Source of the DNA: Melastoma dodecandrum
Lineage: Eukaryota; Streptophyta; Magnoliopsida; Myrtales; Melastomataceae
Direction of reading: 5' to 3'
Length of the DNA: 64,000 nt
Assembly (NCBI GenBank): GCA_029817715.1
Contig: JARUPY010000075.1
Span: 1-64,000 of the forward strand
Made by a program: the position numbers and the translations under genes. This document shows positions 49,820-60,710 of this stretch, piece after piece; the stretch's first letter is position 1; each line of letters opens with the position of its first letter. Under the pieces are notes generated by a model. That model was not told the DNA's origin, did not search any database, and worked only from the letters and a program-made list of their open reading frames with translations.

Positions 49820-50716
49820 ATGGCTTCTTCTCTTCCTCCTCTGTTTTCGGCAGAAGGCGGTTCCAAGTCCCATGCTAGGTCCGTCAGCTGGCCATCAGAA
49901 TCCCACCCCATCGCTGTCTCTGTTGACGAGGCAATTCATAGGCTAAAGAGTATAGATGACAAGCCTACGAGCTCTTTCGGGTCGATTTCCTACGGTCTCG
50001 CCAGTCTGGAGGACCTGCACATTCACGTTGCGGATCTCCTAGTTATGGCATCAGCTCAGCAGGCCTTGCGTCAAGAAGACCGGGCCACAAATGCTCTGCT
50101 GGATTCATCCGTCCTGCTGTTGGATGTATGCAGGGTTGCTAGAGACATCATCTCGCAAGTCAAGGAATTTGTCCAACTATTCCGATTGTCGATTCGACGA
50201 AGGAAATATGATATGGGCAACATGAGCGGTCTTCGGGAATTTGTGAACTTCAGGAATAAAGCAAGGAAGGATGCAAAAAGATTGATTTCGGCGATGAAGC
50301 GGATGCAGAGGCGATTAGATGTCACATTGAAATCAAACCAAGATCTCCAAGCCTCGGCAGTGATGAAAGTGTTGAGGGAAGTTGACGAACTCGGCATGGC
50401 AAGGTTTCAGTCTATGCTTCATCCCTTCCTGAACCCAGCCTTGAGGACCAAACAGTCACGATGGTTGTTGATCTCTAGGCTCACGCATATGGGGAAGGTG
50501 GCCATCGATGAGAACCCCAAGAATGTCGACAAGTTGGAGAGCATCGACGCAGCCATTTACGCTCTAAGCAAATGCACCTCTAATGATGCGGAGACAACTG
50601 AGATTCAATTACAGCATGCGGAAGAGAACATCAACGGCCTTGAGCTCGCACTGGAAAGCATGTTTCGGCAGTTGGTCAGATCGAGGGCTTGCCTTCTGAA
50701 TGTGATCTCTCAATAG
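49820..50716 (+). CDS. DUF241 family protein, tandem copy 2
   Basis: Intronless, 298 residues. The start is the internal ATG giving MASSLPPLFSAEGGSKSHAR, because the family signature SHARSVSWPSESHP follows; an ATG 13 codons upstream (49781) lies only about 35 bp after the TATA box. Family blocks: GLASLEDLHIHVADLLVMAS, AQQALRQ, DSSVLLLDVCRVARDIISQV, IRRRKYDMGNM, FVNFRNKARKDAKR, and the terminal FRQLVRSRACLLNVISQ. It is clearly closer to copy 3 than to copy 1. Probable role unknown; relatives are often expressed in roots. Confidence 0.92.
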   Translation: MASSLPPLFSAEGGSKSHARSVSWPSESHPIAVSVDEAIHRLKSIDDKPTSSFGSISYGLASLEDLHIHVADLLVMASAQQALRQEDRATNALLDSSVLLLDVCRVARDIISQVKEFVQLFRLSIRRRKYDMGNMSGLREFVNFRNKARKDAKRLISAMKRMQRRLDVTLKSNQDLQASAVMKVLREVDELGMARFQSMLHPFLNPALRTKQSRWLLISRLTHMGKVAIDENPKNVDKLESIDAAIYALSKCTSNDAETTEIQLQHAEENINGLELALESMFRQLVRSRACLLNVISQ

Positions 50717-52127
50717 TTACTAGAGTCCAGTGAATCTGGATTTGTACAGACATTTAAATTGATGAAATTCTACAGAAAGATTTTTCCGATACAAATTATA
50801 TGATCAAAGATGACATCTGTTTCTTTCTTTCATGGGTAGATGTTTCACTTCCCAGCGAATTTCTGTGTTTCAGCCCAAACTCAATGCATTAGTGTTACAC
50901 GCTCACAAGCTCTCTGCTGTGTGCCGCGAGGATCCGCTAACACTGAATTCGTCAAATGTGTTCCTTGTGACAAGCTTAATAACTTTATTATTGTTCAAGA
51001 GCTGAAGACGGACAGAAGGATCTAAGCAGAGAACAGACAAACCCGTCGCGGAGTCAACAATAAAGTAACATCCCTTCAAGCTGATAGTGAATCCGGTGAT
51101 GTAATACCAATCTATAAACTTCTATGGACGAAAAGATCCTATCTTACCTGCAGATCCCAGGAACAGTCTTGTTTCCCTCAAGTCCTATCACGGACGTTCC
51201 AACTAATTGCTGACATAGACGAAGTTCTGCATATTCAAGGAACACTGCTGACATAGACGAATCAGACAACTGACGTTACTTGCATCGAATGAAATCAAAG
51301 TTGATGTAAGAACTTTTCGCTGTGCCTTGGGCATATGATTCTATTTGTGGTTGGAAGATCGCATAGCAAGCCATTCGTGGGCATGATATTGTTTTGCTTT
51401 TCGTCCTTCCTCTGCGCTCATTTTGCCTGGCAGGAGACACGCCAGCACAAATTTTAAAGAACATCTGCACACCCATCAACTGATCCGTCCCTCCAATATT
51501 TTATACTCTTTGCACCTGCTGCAGGTTCGTTTTCTTGACCACTTCTCGAAAACAGACCAGGCAAGGGCATGCCTAAAATAATCGAATTCACCTGCTCGTG
51601 CACATTGCCGTCTGGAAGATGAACATAAACATCGTCCAGACATTAATCAGACAAGTCTCTGCTGATCGTCACCTGCAGAGTGATCTGGATGACAACTCTG
51701 CAGATTCCATCTAATCGCTGATCGAAGTTCATTTATGAGACAGATCAAATCAGGCCTCGCCCCACACGTGTATTCCACGGATTCCGAAGACAATTGTGAT
51801 AATTAAGCATCCAAGTGTGGCTTAGGCAGGAGACAACACGAGTTGACTCCTCTGGGCTTCTCCTGCTAAATCATGTGGAATCTTAACCTAACAGAAGATG
51901 CTTACGACAACTAATTGCCTCGTCAATTGTGCAACAGCTGATAATTAATCGGATCGTGTATGCTGAACCCACGACATCTCGTAGAAACACATGGTTGAGA
52001 GCTGACACCAACAGAGAGCTGTCTGGTGGTGCATCTGTATATAAAAGGTGCCATGAAGTTGGAGCAAAGCATCTCGATTCTAAGTATTGTTTTTGCAGAA
52101 AGTCAATAGAAAAGAGAAAGAAAAGCA
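50717..52127. other. Spacer between DUF241 copies 2 and 3
   Basis: About 1.4 kb. Short frames only. The phrase TGACATAGACGAA occurs twice near 51211 and 51248. The promoter of copy 3 is at the right end. Confidence 0.5.
52038..52045 (+). promoter_or_regulatory. TATA box of DUF241 gene 3
   Basis: TATATAAA about 85 bp upstream of ATG 52128, similar in position to the TATA boxes of the other two copies. Confidence 0.6.
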
Positions 52128-53015
52128 ATGGCATCTTCTTCCTCAGCCGAGAGTGCTTGCAAATGCCATGTTAGATCTGTCAGCTTGCCGTCAAGATCCC
52201 ACCCCATGGCTAGCTCGATTGAAGATGCACTTCACAGGCTAAAGCATCCCAACACCGAGAATACAAGCTCCTTTGGATTCATGTCTTCTAGCCTAGCCAG
52301 ACTGGAGGACTTGTACCTCTGCATCGCCGATCTCCTCGACATGGCATCGACTCAGAAAATCTTGCAAAGACAAGACGGGTGCACCAATGCTTTGCTGGAT
52401 TCGTCTGTTCTTCTATTGGACGTCTGTGGCATTGCACGAGACCTCATCTCGCAAGTCAAGGAATACATTCAGCTACTTCAGTCGACGCTCCGCCGAAGGA
52501 AAGGTGATCCGAGCACAAAGTCTGGGATCCGTGATTTCGTGAACTTCAGGAACAAGGCCAGGAAGGATGCAAAAAGATTATACTCCGCGATGAACCAAAT
52601 CAAGAACAGAGTGACCGTCGCTTCTGAACCTGATCAGGACCCTGAATCCTCAGCAGTGACGAGAGTACTGATGGAAGTCGACGAAATCAGCACATCGGTG
52701 TTCCAATCCGTCTTGCATCCATTTACAAGCCAAGTTTCAGGGATCAAACAGTCGAGATGGTCCTCGATCTCCAAGATCGTGAGAAAGGGCGCAATCGCGT
52801 GCGAAGAGAAGCGAGGGAGCTTCGACGAGTTGGCGTTCATCGACGCAGCCATCCACGCTCTGAGCAAATGCAGCTCAGACAATTCGGAGGCGACGAAGAT
52901 ACAACTGCAGGATGCCGAGGACGGCGTCAATGGCCTTGAAATCGCGCTGGAGAGCATGTTTAAGCAGCTGATTAGATCGAGGGCTTCCCTACTGAACATA
53001 GCCTCTCCGGAGTGA
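52128..53015 (+). CDS. DUF241 family protein, tandem copy 3
   Basis: Intronless, 295 residues, starting MASSSSAESACKCHVRSVSL then PSRSHP. Same block order as copy 2: LARLEDLYLCIADLLDMAST, ILQRQDGCTNALLDSSVLLL, DVCGIARDLISQVKEYIQLL, RRRKGD, FVNFRNKARKDAKRLYSAMN, ending FKQLIRSRASLLNIASPE. Copies 2 and 3 share long identical stretches such as NFRNKARKDAKR and the SQVKE block, so their duplication is the younger one. It is fully open with no sign of decay. Confidence 0.92.
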   Translation: MASSSSAESACKCHVRSVSLPSRSHPMASSIEDALHRLKHPNTENTSSFGFMSSSLARLEDLYLCIADLLDMASTQKILQRQDGCTNALLDSSVLLLDVCGIARDLISQVKEYIQLLQSTLRRRKGDPSTKSGIRDFVNFRNKARKDAKRLYSAMNQIKNRVTVASEPDQDPESSAVTRVLMEVDEISTSVFQSVLHPFTSQVSGIKQSRWSSISKIVRKGAIACEEKRGSFDELAFIDAAIHALSKCSSDNSEATKIQLQDAEDGVNGLEIALESMFKQLIRSRASLLNIASPE

Positions 53016-53422
53016 CCGAATCGCTGCGAGATCCGCAGCTGTACATACTATTTGTAAATCGTTGAGAGACCAAACAAAAGATTTTGATCGTACATTCCAC
53101 TGGGATATCTGCTGATATTGTTAAAGAAAAAATTACTACCATAAATCACAAAAAGAAAATTGTCAAAAGCTAAAATGGACGACATCCTGTTCGGTAACCG
53201 CTGAGTCATCCGATCCACAACGGCTACTTTCTCTCCCCAGCTCACTCCAATCATCACCGTCCATTATGCCCACGTGGGGGACTTTCGACCGTCCGATTCA
53301 CCACCCCCCCACCTCCCCTCGCACCCCACGTCTCCTGTCTGTCGGCGATAAACACCTTTCGCTTTCTCCGAGGACCGTTGCGTCCCTATTTTTTCCCTGG
53401 AGCCGTCCGCTCTCGAAAGACG
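53016..53422. promoter_or_regulatory. Upstream region of the IST1-like gene
   Basis: About 400 bp between DUF241 copy 3 and the IST1-like start. C-rich patch near 53300-53320. No gene. Confidence 0.45.
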
Positions 53423-55760
53423 ATGGGAGCATCAGTCGCCGCCTCCGCCACGAAGATCAAAGCTGCGATGAAGCTCGGTCTCTCCCTCTTTCGTCGTCGC
53501 TTTGATTCCTCCAAGTGGTAGTGCCGTGCATTTCTTTTTCTAGTTGTTGGTTACCCTAGCGGGAATGCAGTGTGGCTTAGCTCTAGTTCTTCTGATCATG
53601 CCTCCGACGATGCGTGGAGGATTCCGTGTGACGGCTTGTTTCTATATTTAGCCGCGTTTCCGGCACGGATTGCGACTAAGATCAGTGATCTGGTCTGTTC
53701 ACATCTGATGCAATATTACGGTGATTTTGGAAGAACAATGGTTGGTCTTGCAGCAGAAGATTTTGTCTGTTCTGTTCACATCTGATGCAATATTATGGCG
53801 ATTTTGGAAGAAAAATGGTTGGTCTTGCTGCAGAAGATTTTGTCTGTTCTGTTCACATCTGATGCAATATTACGGTGATTTTGGAAGAAAATTGGTTGGT
53901 CTTGCAGCAGAAGATTTGTGTTGTAATTGTGGATTTTACTGTTTGGCTGTGGCGATCCTTTCTTCCCTTTTTTTTTTCAAGATTTCGTGTCCTTGGCTAT
54001 GATTCTAATGAGAAATGTGTCAATACAACCAGCAAAACAGCCGCGAAGATGACAGTCGCGAGGATCAAGTTGCTGAGGAACAAGAGGCAGGCTGTAGTGA
54101 AGCAGATGAGACGGGACATCGCTTTGCTTCTTCAGTCTGGTCAGGACAGCACCGCTCGAATCAGGGTATGTCAATGATTTTCATAGGCCTTTCGATTATG
54201 TTCCGATGAACATTTTGTTCCTGCAGAGGATTTTGTTTTGGTCGATGATAAGTTTTGGGAATGGAGGATTTGGTTGGTTTTAATGCTGGGATATCGAATG
54301 TTCTGAGTAATTATTCTGGGATATTGAATGATGAGATGTTTGTAAGTGGTGCTTGCAGGTTGAGCATGTTATGAGGGAACAGAACATTTTGGCTGCAAAT
54401 GAGTTTATCGAGCTCTTCTGTGAATTAATTGTCAGCAGGCTGCAGATCATCTCTAAGTTAAGGTTAGAATGGCTCAGTCTCTAGTTAAGTATTGGTTCCT
54501 CCTCCATGAGTTGTCTTCATCATTTTCTTGGAATGCTGAAAACGTGTCAGGGATTGTCCACCTGATCTCAAAGAAGGTATTGCGAGCCTGATATTTGCAG
54601 CCCCCAGGTGCTCAGAGATACCAGAATTGGGTGTGATCAAGGATGTATTCACAAAGAAATATGGAAAGGACTTTGCAGCTGCTGCGGTTGAACTGCGTCC
54701 GAGTTGTGGCGTTAACCGTATGGTAAGTCAGATTCTTTCTAGAAAATACTTCTTCGTGCTTCTCTAATATTGTGGATTTGTTGCTGTTTTCCTTAATCCC
54801 TTCCGGTTGTATCGATCATAGCTTATCGACAAGCTCTCTGTTAGAACCCCAACTGGTGAGATGAAACTAAAAATTCTGAGAGAAATAGCTAAGGAACACC
54901 AGATAGACTGGGATGCCACTGAATCAGAGTCAGAACTTCTTAAGCCTCCTCCAGAGAAAATGGTCATTCTCTCCCCCTGATGCACTCGTATTTTCTCGAT
55001 TAAGTTATTCCCTGGCTGGCCTGACCTGCTCATGTATGACTTTGTATCTCAGGAAGGACCGCAAACTTTTGTGAGCGCTGCAAGCATGCCAGTGAAACCT
55101 ATAGGCATACAGCCGGGCACCAGGAATAATTTGTCAAGGTGAATTTCTTGCCACGGTTTGTTTTACTGAGGGGACATGATTTTTTTCTGAAGTATGAATT
55201 CCACCATGCCATTTGACAGTGGAGCGACCGGAACATACAAGGATACAGATTCTGCAGCCAAAGCAGCGGCAGAATCTGCTAGGCAGGCAGTGGCGGCTGC
55301 ACAGGCTGCTGCCTATCTGGCTGACAAGAACGACAACAGAGCCTCTCTAACTCGCCCATTCCCTGATCCCTCCACAAACTGTCACGGACCTCAGTATTCG
55401 GACAGTTTCGCTGGTAATGAGGGAGGAGGGTATTACCCCGATTCAGACCCTAGATATGTCCACCGCAGGCATAGCTACAATGTCCCTGTCACACACCCAC
55501 AAACAAAGTTTGACGATGAAGAAGGCATCGACCACATGGAGGGGAAGATCAACAGGAGGCACAGCTACAATAAACCGGGCCCCTCGGACATAAAGTTTGA
55601 TGAGTCGGATGGCGATGAAGATGATGGGATGGAAGACGACCCTGACTACATCCATCAACCCCAGCCGAAAAAAGATCCGGCTAGCCGTGCTCATCCAAGA
55701 TTGCCTGACTATGATCAACTCTCTGCCCGGTTCGAGGCTCTCAAGTGCCGCAAAGCATAG
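53423..55760 (+). CDS. IST1-like protein (regulator of Vps4 in the multivesicular-body pathway)
   Basis: ESCRT-III-associated protein that regulates the VPS4/SKD1 ATPase in endosomal sorting. Exons 53423-53517, 54033-54165, 54359-54462, 54551-54722, 54822-54962, 55053-55138, 55193-55760; 432 residues, all in phase. Ist1 domain at about residues 15-190: KAAMKLGLSLFRRRFDSSK, KTAAKMTVARIKLLRNKRQA, MRRDIALLLQSGQDSTARIR, VEHVMREQNILAANEFIELF, CPPDLKEGIASLIFAAPRCS, VFTKKYGKDFAAAAVEL, PTGEMKLKILREIAKEH. The tail is disordered: an Ala-rich helix (AAAESARQAVAAAQAAAYLA), two RRHSYN motifs each followed by KFD, an acidic run, and a final LPDYDQLSARFEALK that resembles an MIT-interacting motif 1. Confidence 0.93.
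53696..53925 (+). repeat. 77-bp minisatellite, three copies, in IST1-like intron 1
   Basis: The segment starting ACATCTGATGCAATATTA begins at 53701, 53778 and 53855, an exact 77-bp period. Copies differ by only a few bases. Each unit carries a CTTGCAGCAG or CTTGCTGCAG string that looks like a 3' splice site. Confidence 0.92.
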
Positions 55761-57139
55761 ATCACTGGGGTGGTACGGGGATGCCTCGGGTGGGCTTTGT
55801 GATCTTTCCGTGTTGACGTCTACTCTGTTGCTGTCCTTCTATGTTAATGATACGATAGAATAATATACTACTCTACATATCATGCATGCTCTGTAATGAA
55901 AGAAAGAGGAAAGGTGGTCTCCTTGTTTGATTGTTGGAAGCATTCTTTTGTTTTTGTCATTCCTCTTTTTAATAAATAAGTTAAAAAGCATTATTGTAAT
56001 AATACAGAGACAAAAAACATGGGCGGGGGAAATGCTTAACAGGCATACATACGCCAATGGTTACCATTAATTAGTTCACGATGATGGCAGCTTGATTTTG
56101 TATCGGTAAGTGATATTTCGTCTCTGCAGACTAAATTTATTACAATGCCTCTTGATGAACCAACCAACATGTATAATGCGAGCAGCTCGGGGAGCAATTC
56201 AGGCTCGTCGGAAACAACATGGCGGAAGTGCTCGGGACGAACACAACATCTCGTCTTCACATTTACACAGCTCAGTTGACAGTAAGCAAATAACATAAAA
56301 TATGAACCAAACACAGTTTCTGGCTGGCGTGAATTTGAATATAAAATTTTTAAGAATTTAAACTATTAAATAAGACTTAATTATATTATATAGTTTAACA
56401 ATCATGGTAGAGAGGTTGACATCATCTGCGGCCCGCCAGTTGAGCGGCTTCGCTCCGTGAGGTTGCGGGCGATATTGACCCTTCAGGGAGCCGAAAGGGC
56501 CCTCGGATTACAAGGGGGATTTTCAAACGTGTAAATTACTAAACAAGTATTATGTAAGGAGGTTCATGTCTTTACCATGTATTTTGGGATCCGATGACGC
56601 GGAAACGTGAACAGCAGCTTCCGAGAGTGCGGGGTCGTTTCGCCTCGTGGGCGCCAGCACAGGAGTTAAAAAGCCGAATTGAATATGATCAAAATATATA
56701 TCCTTCAAAATCATCAGCTGAGGATGTGGGTGCCACGTTTCTGAGGATAAAAGTCCCCCCGAGGGGGGAATCATTCTCTGCATCGAGTTGCGTGTGAAAG
56801 TGAAGTAGTAGGCCTTATCCATCCCATTCCCCTCCCCATGGCCCTGGCGTTATTATCCTGTCCTGCGCCCTGAAAGAAAAACCAACCCCACCATCCCAAC
56901 GCCACTCCCTCGTCATCGGTAGTATAAGTTGTGTAAGGAGAGACAGACGTTGTTATCAACGTTTTTAACCCTTTCCATTGTGCCTAAGCTCTTAGTTGTT
57001 TGTTGGAGGGAGAGGACAATAATATCCTGTTTCATTTGATCAACGCCCGTCAAGAGGAGGAGGAGGAGGCGATTGATTCCACCCACTTACTTACCACCAT
57101 CAGTCGAGATACAAAAAAAAAATAAAAAATAAAAAAACG
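55761..57139. other. Spacer and upstream region of the rhodanese gene
   Basis: AT-rich at 56320-56400. A GC-rich stretch of unknown origin lies at 56428-56510. A GAG-type microsatellite is at 57054-57066 and an A-rich stretch directly precedes the start codon (57112-57137). No gene was recognised. Confidence 0.45.
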
Positions 57140-58261
57140 ATGATGTCCGCGGCAACAACGACGACGAAGATGACAATGGTCGCTTCTTGTTCCCCCCTTC
57201 TTACCTCCCTCGGTTTCCGGCGTACCCGAAGGTTGTCCTGTCCTGGCCTGTTTCCCTTGTTCTCCCCTCCTCCTCCTCCTCCTCCTGCTGCATGCGTCTT
57301 CCCCTTTTCCCTAACTCTCCGTACTTGCGACAGCAGCAGGGTTTCGTTGTTGGGTCTGAATCGGGGGAGCAACACTAGTTTCAGTTGTCGCGGGGTTTCC
57401 TTCGGGATGTCGAATCCCAGGTGGGTCTGGGCGTGTGTTCTCTTCTTCCCTGGATGGATTCGTTTTCATTTCTGTTATCGTTTCTCGTGTAGCCCACAGG
57501 CAAGCTTGAGGAGCGATGTGGAGGCGGCTGGTGCTCCGGCATCCGTCCCCGTGCGGGTCGCGCACGAGCTCCTCCAGGCAGGACACCGTTACTTAGATGT
57601 CCGGTGAGTTATTCCTCATTTCCTCTCACTAATTGTAGTCCTTGATTACCGAATTGAGGATATTTGGGGGGGGGGATCTGTTAATCTTTGTCGGGTGGTT
57701 CGGATGTCGTGGTTAGGACCCCTGAGGAGTTCAGTGCCGGGCATGCCTCCGGCGCCATCAATATCCCTTACATGTACAAAGTCGGATCGGGTCAGTGTCT
57801 CGTGACTCGGGGCAAGTGGTTACCGTGACTTGGGGGCTTCGTCGACTGAGTATATCTGGATTCGGAAATCGCAGGGATGTCGAAGAATGCCGGGTTCGTG
57901 CAGGAAGTCTCCGGGCGGTTCGCCAAGGACGACGAGATCATTGTCGTGAGTATCATCAATACTAGAATCAGAAACTTCTTCCCGTTGGATGATTTTAGGA
58001 CAGGGAGTTAAATTTTGTGTGGGGGACCTTTTTTCTTTTGGGTTTCTTACAGGGGTGCCAAAGTGGGAAGAGATCATTGATGGCGGCAGGGGATCTAGTC
58101 GCCGAGGTAAGAACTTGTTGAAGAACAGTCCCCCCTTCCTGAACAAGGGCAGAAGTGTTTGATATATATACATATTTTTATTACAGGGGTTCACTGCTGT
58201 TACGGACATAGCAGGAGGGTACGCTGCCTGGACACAAAATGGTCTCCCCACAGAATCTTGA
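57140..58261 (+). CDS. Chloroplast single-domain rhodanese / sulfurtransferase, STR16 (SEN1/DIN1)-like
   Basis: Transfers sulfane sulfur via a catalytic Cys. Exons 57140-57420, 57493-57603, 57717-57790, 57875-57945, 58053-58106, 58187-58261; 221 residues, all in phase. Residues 1-90 form a Ser/Pro/Arg-rich transit peptide with an eight-proline-type run (CTCCTC repeat). The rhodanese domain follows: VPVRVAHELLQAGHRYLDVR, TPEEFSAGHASGAINIPYMY, FVQEVSGRFAKDDEIIV, active-site loop GCQSGKRS with the catalytic Cys in the usual position, GFTAVTDIAGGYAAWTQNGL. The start is the first of two closely spaced ATGs. Family and plastid location are well supported; the physiological sulfur donor is unknown. 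Confidence 0.92.
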
Positions 58262-58519
58262 AATCCCCTCCTCGAACCAACCTCGCATGAAGAGTCTTTC
58301 GGAATAAATTTCTTGAGATCGTAACTGGGACAGTCATGTCTTTTTTTCCTCCTCCAATACGTGAATAAATGTGAACTCTTTGGCATCTTCAGTATGTTTG
58401 AGTTTGGATTCTTATTGTCCAGCACAAGTAAAGCATATGCAAAATAGATCACGGTTAGAAAGGTGGGAAGAAAGCGGCAAATATCAATGGCTCGAACCTG
58501 ATGTGAAATTCGTGGAAGG

Positions 58520-60710
58520 GGTTACAGGGGTTCCTCCATGTCAGCGATGAGCCCTCCTGAATGCGGAAAAGAATACCGTGGTGTATCGATCCATTGATAG
58601 TGACGAGTGGAATCTGTTTGTATAAGCTGCTGCGATTCATTCACCTCTTCTGATGTATGTGTTTGAGGATGTCCAGGATTTCGGAGGAGCTGGGCGTCTC
58701 TTTGGTATTCTGCTGCCAGCAACTCCGCAAGGCTTGGGTTGGCGTTTTCCGGGATCAGAGGCCGCATCCTGATAATTCGCCCATTAAAAGATCAGGGTCA
58801 AGTTGGTAGTCGCTGGAAACAAAACGAAGAGACAGTAGTACCTTTTGTTCTTACTACGCCAACTGCTGCCTGCATTGGGGTCATGTATGGCGAAGGAAAC
58901 TGCCAGGACCACAGTAGCATGTCAACACGATGGAGAAGAAGTTGATCACAGAAGCTTTGTGGGATGCAGCCAGATTAAAGGTACGGGCCTCCCCAGTTAA
59001 AAGTTACCACAGTACAATGCCAAAGCTGAAAACATCGGCTTTGTTATGCGTTCGGTGACCTGCGATTAGGAAAACCATCATTAGTTCGAGTCATCATCCA
59101 TTATGAAGGTTCGCAGTAATATGATACACGACAAGGAAGCAACGCCTTTCTGAATGCACTGGCAGGCAGACAACGAGAAAGACGGACCTCTGGAGCCATC
59201 CAGCGATATGATCCCGGTTTCTGCAGTCATCATGCCAGTTTCATCCTGCACCCTAGCCACCCCGAAATCCGCCACTTTAACAACCAGCACCAGCAGAAAC
59301 CTGCAAACAAGCTCAGATTGCAAAGAAATTACAACCTAGAAAAATGTAGCATCATTCCATCAAAACCATTTTTTCCTTGTACCTCATTTTCATCCATTTA
59401 GAAGATTGGCAGTCTTCAAATCCCTGTGAATAATATTATTTTGGTGCAAAACAAACTACAATGGTATTGTTCATTAGGTATAACAAGTTACCTCAGAATT
59501 CCAGCCATCAATCACAAAGGCATCCAAGGAAAATCCATCCACATTTGGAAAGGCGCGAGCTTCTGGAATATTTAGACCAATCTTATCCAGCACAGCAGTA
59601 AGCTTAACAAGATTAAGATAGATATTTGAACCCAAATGTTTGTGACATTATGTTTGTGCAAGACTTTTGATAGTTCGAAACAGATAACAGCAAAAAAGAG
59701 ATAATACGGATACAAAACAAAAGCTAGGGAATCTATCGCACTTGGAAATTTGAGCTTGTCGAGAGTAGAGAAGGTAATCTCATGCATGGGCCTGTGGAAC
59801 GACAAGTTATAGAAGCATGGACTTGAAACCAGTACAATGAAGGACTTATAAAAACTTGACAAAGACTAAATGCCGACTAAACTGATTGATCTTAGAGAAC
59901 CTTATCTGAGAGGCATCACATGGACAAAAGGCATAAGAAGGCAACTAAGAAGATTTGCTGACAAATTAGCAAAGCAGGAGCAACTTCCAAGCTACCTAGA
60001 AAGAGGAGTAGAATGCACATCACTGTCTCCATCTTCAACAGAATGGCCACCAGATGGTGAAGAGAGTCCCTCTAGATTAGCCGATCAACCAAAGGTAGGC
60101 GGTCGAAAAGCCCTGGATCGACAACAGGGCAGACCAGAAAGGACTGATCGCTATTAACTCCACTAGTAATGAACAACTGCCAAAAAACCAGAAACAAAAG
60201 AGAAGCATTCTTTACTTGAACGAGAGTCGTATGTCAAAGGCAGGTCGAATAGCCAGCTCAAGTAACCTCTTATGCAACAAGAGCACATCTTCTGCTCTCT
60301 CAACATTGACATCTAAGGCATGCCTACATATACGTTATTGGTAACGTAAGGATCTAGAATATATGTAAAAACACAGAGTTAACCAAAGCAGCGTCCAGTC
60401 CAAAGAGACACGAAGCCAAATTCATCAGAAAGGTCTAATTCGAAATTCATTAGGATAGTCTTTCGAATCTCCTCTCTAATGACCAATGGTTGGTCCAAAT
60501 GGTAAGGAGGTTGGATTTGCACCCATCATAACCTAGGTGTCCTACTCGGATCGAGTCTACCTCGAAACTCGACGAATGGAGCCTCTGGAGAACTTCATTA
60601 TAGGCCTCAAGCTTCTGCCACTGGTCCCTCGGCTGCAGCGACGGTAGTGGTCCCCTGCGGTCGACCGGCTTGCTGCCACGGCTCTCGGCATCGTCTTCGT
60701 CAGTCGCCAT
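58520..60710 (-). pseudogene. STY8/17/46-type ACT-domain Ser/Thr/Tyr kinase gene, degraded, kinase N-lobe missing
   Basis: STY kinases phosphorylate chloroplast transit peptides in the cytosol. Collinear blocks on minus: QKLEAYNEVLQRLHSS (from ATG 60710); ALDVNVERAEDVLLLHKRLL (about 60222-60325); ACT-domain parts RPMHEITFSTLDK (about 59790) and [10 protein letters not shown] then [13 protein letters not shown] (59493-59605); catalytic loop NNIIHRDLKTANLL (about 59400-59450); KVADFGVARVQDETGMMTAE (about 59210-59285); KADVFSFGIVLW (about 59010-59060); TPMQAAVGVV (about 58850); MRPLIPENANPSLAELL (about 58720-58767). Only about 65 bp separate the end of the ACT exon from the HRD motif, so the exons for the glycine loop, VAIK lysine and helix C are absent. 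Single-base shifts also occur after TANLL (about 59398), in the TYRWMAPE segment (about 59211), in subdomain IX and in the last block. Confidence 0.8.
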
